A stretch of DNA of 64,000 bases, from positions 57,244,472 to 57,308,471 of the forward strand of contig NC_052617.1 of the NCBI RefSeq assembly GCF_016545825.1, in the 5' to 3' direction. Under the pieces are notes generated by a model, which saw only the letters and a list, made by a program, of their open reading frames with translations, searched no databases and had not been told where the DNA came from. The DNA comes from Eucalyptus grandis (taxonomy: Eukaryota > Streptophyta > Magnoliopsida > Myrtales > Myrtaceae). Shown here piece by piece: positions 38,521-49,100 of this stretch (position 1 is the stretch's first letter; each line of letters opens with the position of its first letter). A program made the position numbers and the translations under genes.

Positions 38521-40017
38521 TGCAAGAAAATACTTATACATTAATGCTTTGAGAATATCACATAATCAGATTCAAACTAAACGACACATATACATCATAG
38601 TTCTCATTTGGGTGATCCTATGATAAACAAAGATATATATACCATAATGATGCTAATAACTTTTATTTGATAATTGTAAATATATCTTATTAAAATTTAT
38701 TTGTTATCTTTGGATATACAAACAAATTTAACAAGTCACATTAATTATCAACCATCATGTTCATGAATTATAAGAAAATAATTAACATTTGGGTTAATCC
38801 TTAAGTTCTTATAATAAATGAACTTCAATATACCCATAACTCCAATAATAATAATATAAAGCATATCAATTTCATATATAGCATCAATTAATCATAGGTA
38901 ATTGAATAAAATAATTTACAATATCAAAAATTCAAAAGACTTCAAGGTTCGGCCACTTTGGTGACTAACAAACCATTCATAATATGAATTTTGAATATTG
39001 TAAAATACAAATATTTACCAAATTGCACACAAGGACAAAACCGTAATCAAAGCATAAGGGTAAAATTGTAAAATCATAATTCCATAAGGGCAGAATCATA
39101 AAATTATAATCCAGGGCAAAATGGTAAATAATCAGCAATAGCAGAATCGTAATTATAAATTAAACAAGGGCAAAGCAGTAAATAAATTGCGAGAAGGACA
39201 AAATGGGAATTTTAAAAATGACATAGGGGCAAAAACGTAAAAAGGGCGCGCGGGGACGTTAGGCGTGTGCCGAGCACGCGCCTTCATCCACCGCGGGCGC
39301 ATGCCCCGCACGCGCGCGTCCAACGCGCGAGCGTGTGCGTTGCACGTGCCTGCAACTGCACGGGAAGCCCCGCGCACGTGGATCCCACGCCCGCAGCGCT
39401 TGCGCGGGCGTGGAGCCCACGCGCCTTCTTCCTCGCGCATAGACGCGATTCTTCGCCGTTTTTTGTCGTTCCGCCGCAGTTTCGCCAGCCGTTTCTTCTC
39501 CAGTAGCCCATCCCAAACACAAATAAAATAATGGGTTTTCTGGAGTATGCCGGCACGACCACATGGGTTTAAGTTTCGACGAAAATGACCAAGAAATTGG
39601 CCCCAAATCAAACCAAAATTTTCAGAACACAACCTCCAACACCGCGGCTTCCGCTGCTCGATTAGCGAACACCAATATACCGGAAAAACTCATGGCTAAT
39701 GTTCCTCATGGCAGTGCGATGGTGTGAGTCCGAAATCAAGCGGTGGGTCGCTGGATTTTGCCTGAAATCGAAGAGTTTCTATCTTGCTCTTAAAATTCCG
39801 AATTTTTTTCATTTTCGTCATTTTCCACTCGCGCACGGTAACTTTTCTTCGCCATTTTCGTCCATGAAGAACGTTCCATCATTCGGATTTTCTTTATCCA
39901 TAATCATCCGAAAATATTTTAACAACAATAAATAATACGAACAGGATCGTTCAACGAATCATCAAACATAAATTATAATCATACTTTAAATGGAAAAATC
40001 ATGAGATCATAAACCAA

Positions 40018-40026
40018 CTGATACCA
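40018..40026 (-). other. Primer-binding site (tRNA-iMet type)
   Basis: On the minus strand TGGTATCAG follows two bases after the 5' LTR. It matches the first nine bases of the usual plant initiator-Met tRNA primer site (TGGTATCAGAGC); the match then stops. Confidence 0.85.
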
Positions 40027-40028
40027 AC

Positions 40029-40469
40029 TGTTAGATAATTCATATAATTCTTTGATGCGGAAATTCAAAATAAACCAATGATCTTTTGATCTTCATGATT
40101 TTCACAATTAAATGAAGACATACCTTTCTCCATAACGTTGCACTTGATGATGATCGTTGTAGAAAACCGAAAGAACTCGAACCAAATGAAGAAATCCGAT
40201 TTCTCTCCCTTAACCCACTAAACCTTAATGTATTCAATTGATGGAGGAGAGAATACCAAATTCCTCTTTGTTATTGTTGTTCGTATGTGGGTGGAGAGAG
40301 GACCGGATTCTATTTATACGTTCATTGAAAATGCGCCTTCCATCAAAACGATATACCCTTTCAATTTATTAGAGTCGTACATTCTCGTAACCAATAATTA
40401 TTTATAGCATTTCAATAATTATTAAACCATATAATAAATCACATGATATGGGCCACAATAATTCTTACA
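40029..40469 (-). repeat. 5' LTR of the copia element
   Basis: 441 bp, about 98% identical to the LTR at 33621-34060. Most differences are transitions, as expected from deamination of methylated cytosine. Confidence 0.97.
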
Positions 40470-40654
40470 TAACTCCCCAGTGGGCCGATGTCCTCTTATC
40501 CACCAGCAAACTCATCATCGACGGAATAAGAAGATGGACTTCAGCTAAAGCCTAAAGAACAAAACCAATTGGCCTTGCGACTCTCTACTCTATCTAACCG
40601 AATCCAAAATGATTCGATGCATCAAAGTTTTACTTTTGAATCAAAATTTGAGCT

Positions 40655-41133
40655 TTGGTTCATAGATCGATTGCAACGCCCTAGTTTTTACGATGCGAAA
40701 TTTTCTAATTTAAATTTCCTTAGAATGTTTAATATATACTTTCAGTATAAATAATAAGATTAGTTAGGAATAGACGTGTAGAATGTAAAAATCTAATTTT
40801 AGAGGAAAAGGTTACGATGTGGTAAGAGTTTCTATTTTTTATTATTCTTAATATGATAATCATTTAAGTCTTTTTTCCACACGCCCGATCAATTGCATTA
40901 TATCTACGAGTGTCTTTTTTCTAATTTTTTTCAAATGTTTTCAGATGTTTAGAATTGCTTTTGACTCCTGTTCTATTGATGCTGGTTTTACACAGCTGCA
41001 TACTTTTATCTGACGTCTTCAATAATATGAATCGGGATATTTAGTTCATGTCTCATTTTTTGTTTCGCAATTCAAATGTTAATCAAAATTAGTGGGGTTA
41101 GAAGTGAGGATGTTGGAAATTTTGATTTAATCG
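40655..41133 (+). repeat. Duplicated upstream block of the TTI1-like gene (copy 1)
   Basis: Matches 44149-45180 over its length once the MITE there is removed: TCATAGA(T/C)CGATTGCAA at the start, GAATGTTTAATATATACTTT, and GTTAGAAGTGAGGATGTTGG near the end. It precedes the broken TTI1 copy just as the second block precedes the intact gene. Confidence 0.85.
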
Positions 41134-41450
41134 CCGGAGAGCTCGCCAGCCCTCAACTAGCTAGTCGTCGGCTGTTAGGGATTGGCCACAAAGGAGGAAG
41201 AAGGAGAGAAAAGAAAAAAGAAAGAAGAAAGAAGAAAAAAAAAAGGAATAATATAATAAAAATATTAAAAAATTAAAAGAAACAACAAAATTATACAATT
41301 CTACTAAATGCATTTCTTTCTTGAGAATAGAAATTTTATGCAGTTACTAAGTGCATTGTTATACTCAGAAATTGTTCCTGGAACAGAAGAAAAAAAAATC
41401 ATTTCTAATAAAAAATTATTCCCAAGAACATAATCATTACCGAATGCGTC
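41134..41450 (-). mobile_element. Half of a PIF/Harbinger-type MITE at a deletion junction
   Basis: Read on the minus strand it starts AGGACGCATTCGGTAATG and runs through a poly-T arm into a GC-richer core, as the left half of the MITE at 2556 does. It stops inside the core at about 41134, where TTI1 upstream sequence begins. The other half and its target duplication are missing. Confidence 0.65.
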
Positions 41451-44148
41451 CTAAATGATCATTGCAATGATTCTTTTATAGCTCAACTCAATGAAACTTC
41501 TTATGCTACACTACCATGTAGTTGATAGGTTAGGACTATCTATTGGTAGCAGGAAGGCATTGCTGTAGCCCTTGAAGGCGATGAGACAACGTCTTTGAGA
41601 TTTTTCCCTCTGAAAGTTATATGTGAGTATAGTCATCACTAAGATTTCTTGGTCTAATGCATTCTGAGAACATCATCACGGCAAATAAGTTTGTTTCTTG
41701 GGAGACTCATTACTTCCCTTTCCTAAAATCTATGACTCTTAACTGATTTTTCAATGGATTAGTAGTGCATCACCTCCAAATTTGGGGCTAGGGATGATGC
41801 TGGAATCAGGTCGCATATCCACTTCATAGTTCACAGGTGTCCTGAATGACGCCTACAAGTCGAATCATTTTCTGATGATGTACAAAAAGCCTTGATATCT
41901 GATTCCTTAACCCATTTCTTTTTGTTGAGTATGATCCATTCTTCTTGCAGATGGTTGTTATCCTAAAGAAATTGACTTATGGGGCTTTGCTTTCTCCCTC
42001 TGTGGCTTCTGAAGAGTTCCATGAAGGAACTATTGAGTGTTTTAGGGCGCTTCTTTTGAACTAATTGCTATGCTCTGATAGTTCTTGCTCGTGTAAGCAA
42101 ATTACTGGGTTGCCTGCTCTTTTAGTTGATGATGATATGCTTATTCACCCTGTTAGATGCTCATGACAAAACTTGGGAGGGGAATGTTTACTTGTATTTC
42201 TTCAGACTCAGAGTGCATCTGCTGCTATTGGACACTGGTTATCACTTCTTCTCGAACTATGTAAAGATTTATCAGGCACTTCCTTGTTACACTTCAAGCA
42301 AATTCATATGGAATTAATGTTGGTGTTTATGCAAAGGCTGCAGACTTTCAGGCTATGCGCGGGCATCAAGGAAGTGCAAAGCTTCGCATAGAAGCCTCAT
42401 TGACACTACGGGTTCTTGTTGCTAAGGTAATTCTACAAGGTATAGGAATTAAGACGGGAGTGGCCATTCCTGACATGACACTAGTACACGACTCTTGAAC
42501 AGAGTAATTTAATGAGAGAAACCTAATCTTGACACGGCTTAACTCAAAAGCGACATGAAATAACACATTCTTATAGAACTGAATATAGGATTTTTACATA
42601 ATCTATGCACTTAAAATCGGCTGACTGAAAACGTGTTTCAGTTTCAGAAAATTTCAACAGTATCGGAGTTGATGCACTGAGAAGAGTAAAAAAGGGCGCT
42701 GTGGTTCGAGGAATAAATTCTTGCTGCACACGTGGTTCGAGAAATGATGGTCATGGTCAGGGGGTGTCACGCCCCGATCCTCGAGTGCGCACACATCCCT
42801 TTGTGGTCGATACAAATGCGACGTTCTCAGGACACGTTGCCAACCCATTCATTTTAATGTATATGCGGAAGCGAATTACTAATCCACCAACATCAACAGC
42901 TTGGAATAGAAAAGCGGGAAACAGATTTACAAACAAAACGTATTTTTATATACACACTGAGTCATATACAAAAGTCTATAACTAAAAGGCTTCAAAAGGT
43001 GGTTCTCCAAAAAGAAGTTTACCTAACCAACCTACTCCTCAGGTCCCCTCAGCTAGGCTCCAGATCCATCACTCTGCAGTCCTGAAAGAAATTGAGCCCA
43101 CGACGAGGTGAGATATAAATCTCAGCAAGTTCATACTCTAAACCCCGATTAGGAGGGTAATATGCCAAGAGGTGTCCTAACCACACAATCTTACAACCAC
43201 AGAGACTTACCTCGTCTCAAATCCACCCTACAGATTAGCATAGTTCATATACACCATGCATAAAATCAATGCACGCAACAATTGAAACGCCTCATTCAAC
43301 TCAATAAATCACAAGGGTCTCGATTATAAAGCCAAACCGTTATGACATGTTCTATTCCATGCCACATAGTTTTGTCTCATAATCAAGCTTAGCTAACCCA
43401 ACTAACCATGCGTTCCAATTGTTAATTACACCCCTCAAGGGTAGGGCCAACTTTAAGTTCGGCAGTATTCTGACATTGCCGGGCGTCATTCCACCTCTTT
43501 TGAGCATGGCTACGTCTCTCAAAGACGGCTTTCTTGAAGGAGTGTAGCTCTAGAATTTACTGCGACCCAAGTCCCAAATGAATAGGTAACGTCTGGCTTA
43601 ACAGCTCGAGACAGGTTCTTTTAACCAACATGCGACCATTCAATCTCGGCCCAAGACATCGTGCATTACACTCAAATACCTCAAAACTGTGAATATCACT
43701 TCTCCTTTCGAATGATTGTGCGAGTGAAATGTTAAGTCTGTTGCTTATCTTGCCTGGCATCATAACCTATTTGGCTTCTATCGTGCATTAAAACTTGACA
43801 TTGCTACGCCTCTGACTTGAAGTTTATGGTGTTCCCTCAATGCAGGAATGTCTATGTGTCTTGGTTGTCGATGATTCTGAAGGGATTTCTGCATCTTCCC
43901 AGGAATTTCTCAGATATCTATTTTCTTCCAGCAGGATAAGAGACTGTAGAACGTGATATTGCTGAAATGTTAAGCAGGTCTGGGCTTGACCATGGTTAGG
44001 AGACAGGATTTTTTTAGTGCTTCTGGTTGAGAGGTCGAACTAAAACTTGTTTGGAGCAAGCTAACAGAAAAAATTCCGAAAATGGTGCTGAAGATGAGAA
44101 CTCTTTTGCACTATCAAGTGCTCAGTAGCTGCTTGTTGTCGTGTACTT
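41451..44148 (+). pseudogene. Broken tandem copy of the TTI1-like gene (5' half)
   Basis: Segments match the intact gene in order: 41451-42726 equals about 47415-48677 (intron 2, exons 3 and 4, part of intron 4), and 43680-44148 equals about 50573-51030 (end of intron 6, exon 7, intron 7, part of exon 8). Exons 1-2 and 5-6 are missing. Exon 3 has an in-frame stop at about 42061 (TTGAACTAA against TTGAATTTG in the parent). Exon 7 carries a one-base insertion near 43938 (GGATAAGAG against GGATAGAG). The copy ends abruptly inside exon 8 and is followed at once by a second copy of the upstream block, so the tandem duplication breakpoint lies at about 44148. It cannot make TTI1. Confidence 0.93.
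42765..43679. mobile_element. Insertion in the TTI1 pseudogene, LTR-like start
   Basis: This stretch has no match in the intact gene and replaces exons 5-6. It begins TGTCACGCCCCGATCC, the kind of start found in plant LTR retroelements, and contains GGTGAGATATAAATCTCAGC, also common in such LTRs. I could not find a matching end or target duplication, so it may be a truncated solo LTR plus other DNA. Confidence 0.4.
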
Positions 44149-45330
44149 TGCTTCATAGACCGATTGCAAAGCCCTAGTTTTGATGACTTGAACTTTTCTA
44201 ATTTAAATTTGCTTAGAATGTTTAATATATACTTTTAGTACAAATAATAAGATTAACTAGTAAGAGACATGTAGAATGTAGAAATCTAAGCCCCGTTTGA
44301 TTCAGTATTTTAAGTGGACTTTGTGACTCTAAAGTCTATTGATCAAATGCAAATAGCGTTTGGTACATTTTTGGGGAAATAATTGCATCTTCAAAGAGCT
44401 CTAAGGGCCTTTAGCCCAAAGTAAGCTCGGAAGTACGAGAAGTTGCACTCTTCGAATGCAAGCCTTATCCCTCATTCACTGTTCATTTTCTTCATTGTTT
44501 GCACGAAGAAGCCAATTGGGGCTCGACAACCGCCGGCTTAGGAGGTCATGTGCGCCACCTTAGGCGAGGCCGTCCGACAGCCAGATTTGGCTACTGGCAA
44601 TTGGCCAGGGGTTGTTTTGGTCACCAACAACTTAACTCCACCCAAAAAAAAATTAAAAACATTTTTTTTAATAAATTAGTAAATTCATTTCCAAAATATA
44701 ATTTTTAACAAACGGCATTTAAGTTAAAGATATTTCCCAGTACACTTTAAGGTAATAATTTACCAAACACTATTTGCATTTCAGAGAACTCTTTTAGCCC
44801 AAAAGTATTTACATTTTCTCAAGGATATTTTTCCAAAATCGAACCAAGCAAGGCCCTAATTTTAGAAAAAAAAATATATTATGGTAAGAGTGTTTGTTTT
44901 ATTATTCTCAATATGATAATCATTTAAGTCTTTTTTCGACATGCGTGATTAATTAAATTATATCTACGAGTGTCCTTTTTTTTTTCTGCCAAATGGTTTC
45001 ATATGTTTAGAATTGCCTTTGACTCCTGTTTTATTAATGCCGGTTTTACACAGTCGCGCACTTTTTCTGATCTCATATAATATGAATCGGGATATTTAGC
45101 TTATATCTCGTCTTTTTCACAATTTCGTTTTTCTATCACAATTAGTGGGGTTAGAAGTGAGGATGTTGGAAATTTTGATTAATCGCAAATTATAGAAGAA
45201 CTAAGAACCAAACCCGCGAGGTCGGAATGCATCTGAGTGTGGCCATGTGGAACCGGATCGACGCCCAAATTTTATTATTAACTTAAAAATTTTCAGCTGT
45301 AATTAAGACAATAATTAATTTAGTTTATAG
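44149..45330 (+). repeat. Upstream block of the TTI1-like gene (copy 2), interrupted by a MITE
   Basis: Homologous to 40655-41133. The insertion at 44290-44856 splits it. A shorter third copy of its 3' part (GAAGTGAGGATGTTGG...ACCAAACCC...GCATCTGAGTGTG) lies at 45540-45690. Confidence 0.85.
44290..44856. mobile_element. Tourist-like (PIF/Harbinger) MITE with empty-site control
   Basis: The ends GCCCCGTTTGATTC and, reversed, GGGCCTTGCTTGGTTC are flanked by TAA (44287-44289 and 44857-44859). The duplicated locus at 40790-40800 reads AATCTAATTTTAG with a single TAA and no insert, so insertion followed the tandem duplication. The core (44500-44640) is GC-richer. No transposase. Confidence 0.88.
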
Positions 45331-45534
45331 TTAATATCACAAAAATCTTGGTGTTATTATAATAATTTTACCTCATGCTAATTTTTTATCACCAAAAATT
45401 CAAACAAGTATACTTGTAATATTTTACCTTTTTATTAATTTCCGTTAAATTTTAATATTATTTTACTGAATTCGATGATACATGAGAGTTGATGTATATA
45501 CCGGTTGAGGTCTTATCATTTATTCAACTAGAGA

Positions 45535-45700
45535 TTTTTCGTGATATTAGAAGTGAGGATGTTGGAATTTTTTTATTTAATCGCAAATTAGAGAAGAACT
45601 ACTTAAGAACCAAACCCACAAAGGTCCGAACGCATCTGAGTGTGTTTGAAGCCCAAATTTTAGCATTAACTTAAAATTTTCCATTGTAATTAACATGATA
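45535..45700 (+). repeat. Third partial copy of the TTI1 upstream repeat
   Basis: Shares GAAGTGAGGATGTTGGAA, AATCGCAAATTA(G/T)AGAAGAACTA and GCATCTGAGTGTG with 45150-45290. Confidence 0.8.
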
Positions 45701-46129
45701 ATTAATATAGTTTGGGGTTAACATCATGATGAATCTTAAATTGGTGTATATCACGAAGAATCTTATATTAGTATGCTTATAACAAATTTACCTTAAAAAT
45801 TTCAAACTGATATACTTATAATAAATTGTATTTATTTGGGGTTTAGTTTGAAATAAATTTATTTAAGGTATACTAATTTGAGGTTTTGGTAATAAAAATT
45901 TTAGTTTTGAATAAAGATTTTTCGTAAGATTAACTATGAAGATTTTAGTACGGAATATTTTTTTTTTTTCGAAAGTGATCGAATCTTCTCCTCTCTCTCT
46001 CTCGCTCTCTCTACAATTTTCCTCTCCCCCGCTTTGCCTTTCGCCCATTCGGTTCTTCTTCACGTTCGCGAGTCTCTCTCGCTCTCTCTCAGAGTCCCCC
46101 GGCGATTCTCGGTGTGGAAGATTAATCGA

Positions 46130-49100
46130 ATGGAGCCGATGGAGGACATGGCGGGGAGGTGGTGCTTCGTGGACGAGGAAGAGGCGGAGAGGAGGAGCAG
46201 AGTGATCGCGGAGCTGGGGCCGTATTGCGTGGACCTGTTCGACCTGGTGCAGCACCCCAAGAAGCACTGCCCTTCCCTCCCCGCCCTCCTCCGCTTCCTC
46301 CGCGACTCGCCCCCCGACTCCCTCCAGCCCTTCTTCGAGTAACGTCCCCCCCGACCCCATCTTTGCTGCTTAATCCGATGCTGTTGCGCTTGTTATGATG
46401 CTGCGATTTTCTTTGTCTGATGCGGATTCCGTCTCCGTGCTCCGGGCCGTCGCGTTCGGTCTCGGATAGTGTGCCGCGCCTTCGGAGTTCGCGTCGGTGC
46501 CGTTTGTTGAATATGATGTCGTTCTGCTGGTTTTGTCTCGGATTGTCTCGCATTGTCGTTGTTGTTCGTTTCCGTGGAATCCGTGGAAGCAAGTAGTGAA
46601 ATTTTGGAGGGATTAGGATGGATTTATGGTGTAGCTGCTGGCTTATGAGATGATTATTAGGTGGAGAACACGTATGAAATCGTTCTTCTGTTCGACATTT
46701 CAATACGCGTGGGAAATACTTTACTGAAATAGAAGGAGGAGAAGAGAAAATACTCGTAGAAAGAGTACCGCTATTTAACTGAAATGTTTGGTACCTGATT
46801 AAAGAGGTTGAAACTGGAACTTCTGTAGTTTGCTTACTGTTTTGGATAGTCGCTCAGATGCCTGCTATGTCTTGCTCATGTTTGTTGCTTTTCCCCTGTC
46901 TTGGGAGATGTATCTTTGTCCGGTCAGTATTTCTCATTGACCTGATCGTTTCGGTGCATCCAGCTATACGTTGTTTCCACTGCTGCATCTATTAGGTGCG
47001 GCGGTTGACGGCCGAAAGCAACGCGAGATTAATCCCGAAGAACGTGAGGTTCCGCCATCTCATAAACCCCATAGAGTGAGTGATATAGTGGCAGAAGCTG
47101 TGCTCCAGTGTTTGGAGGAACTTCTGAAGAAATGTTACCTGGGATCAGTCGATCAGGTGGTTCTGCTTTTCTCTTTTCCCTTATCATATTGTCTATCGTC
47201 TGTATTTCCTTTTGTTTCCCTTGCACTTTGTGGTCATTATTAGTGACGCCACACTTCTGTATACCGCATAACTGGTGAATAGGCCTGGTCCATATCTTTT
47301 GCATGTGATGCTGTTCGAAAAAATTTGAACTTTACTTTGTCCCTCTTCAAACTCTTCATACTGCGTGCACTGCTAGTGCTAGTGAGTGCTTCCGAGCCTT
47401 GAAGAATCTAAATGGTCATTGCAATGATTCCTTTGTAGCTCAACTTGGTGGAACTTGTTATGCTACACTACCATGTAGTTGTTGTTAGGTTAGGACTATC
47501 TGTTGGTAGGAGGGAGGCACTGCTGTAGCCTTTGAAGGCGATGAGACAACGTCTTTGAGAATTTTCTCTCTAAAAGTTATATGTGAGTGTAGTCATCACT
47601 AAGATTTCTTGGTCTAATGCATTCTGAGAACATCATCACGGCAATAAGTCTTTTCTTGGGGGACTCATTACTTCCCTTTCCTAAAATCTATGATTTTTCA
47701 ATGGATTAGTAGTGCGTCACCTCCAAATTTGGGTTTAGGGATGATGCTGGATGTCAGGTCGCGTACCCACTTCATAGTTCATCGGCATCCTGAATGGCAC
47801 CTCCAAGTCAAATCATTTTTAGATGTACTACAAAAAGCCTTAATATCACACTTCTTAACCCATTTCTTTTTGTCGGAATATGATCCATTCTTCTTGCAGA
47901 TGGTTCCGATACTAAATAAATTGAATTATGGGGCTGTGCTTTCTCCATCTGTGGCTTCTGAAGAGTTCCGTGAAGGAATTATCAAGTGTTTTAGGGCGCT
48001 TCTTTTGAATTTGTTGCCATGCTCTGATAGCTCTTGCTCGTGTAAACAAATTACTGGGTTGCCTGCTCTTTTAGTTGGTGATGATATGCTTACTCACCCT
48101 ATTAGACGCTCAAGACCAAACTTGGGAGGGGAATGTTTACTTGCATTTCTTCAGACTCAGACTGCATCTACTGCTATTGGACACTGGTTATCACTTCTTC
48201 TCAAAGTATGTAAAGTTTTATCAGGCACTTCCTTGTTACACTTCAAGCAAATTCATATGGAATTAACATGTTGGTTTTTATGCAAAGGCTGCAGATTTTG
48301 AGGCTGTGCGCGGGCATCGAGGAAGTGCGAAGCTTCGCATAGAAGCCTTCTTGACACTACGGGTTCTTGTTGCTAAGGTAATTCTACAAGGTATAGGGTT
48401 TAAGATAGGGTTAGCAATTCCTGACATGACACTAGCACATGACTCTAGAACATAAGTAATTTAGTGAGAGAAACCTAACCCTGGCACGGTTTAACTCAAA
48501 ATCGACTTGAAATGACACATTCTATAGAACTGAATATAGGAATTCTACATAATCTATGAGCTTAAGATTGGTTGAAGGTAAAGGTGTTCCAGTTTCAGAA
48601 AATTACAACAGTATCAGAGTTGATGCACTGAGAAGAGTAAAAAAGGGCGCTGTGGTTCATAGAATAAATTCTTGCTGCCTGAAGATTTTTGTGACGCGTG
48701 TATGTATATTATAGATGTTGCAAATGCCTTCTTCCGACTGATTCTGTAATCTGTGAACAAAAGAAGTGCCTTTTCTTTCTATGATGAGTCAAGATCGTCC
48801 CTTAAATTGCTCTTGTTAATTTTTTCCTCTGAGCAGTTCAGATCTCTCTTGTGGCAAGAATATATTGATGAGAAAGTTTTTTTTGGTGGGATTGTTTGCA
48901 GGTTGGCACTTCTGATGCATTAGCTTTCTTTTTGCCTGGTGTTGTTAGTAAATTTATTAATGTTTTGGGTGTCGCAAGAACAATGTCAAGTGGTGCTGCT
49001 GGCAATATTGAAGCGATCGATCAATCAATTAGAGGATTAGCTGAGTATCTGATGATTGTTCTTGAGGATGATGCGAACTTGCTTTCCTTGGAGATGTCCT

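Larger units (their letters stand above)
33621..40469 (-). mobile_element. Ty1-copia retrotransposon, structurally complete, coding-defective
   Basis: A 6849-bp element bounded by a perfect 5-bp target duplication, TAACT (33616-33620 and 40470-40474). It has two LTRs of about 440 bp with TG...CA ends, a tRNA-iMet primer site, a polypurine tract, and gag-protease-integrase-RT-RNase H in copia order on the minus strand. The pol sequence is of the Tork/Tnt1-94 kind. I count about nine substitutions and one 1-bp indel between the LTRs (about 2%), so insertion is recent. The coding region is nevertheless broken in many places. A leader of about 1.5 kb with a GC-rich island (39240-39430) separates the 5' LTR from gag. 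Confidence 0.97.

Noticed and set aside
39153..39632. Open frames in the GC-rich island of the copia leader
   Set aside because: Several overlapping frames on both strands, Arg/Ala-rich, no similarity to retroelement or host proteins, upstream of gag.
46122..46703. Antisense open frame of 193 codons over TTI1 exon 1
   Set aside because: A shadow of the GC-rich exon and leader on the opposite strand; the sense frame has conserved TTI1 sequence and proper splicing.
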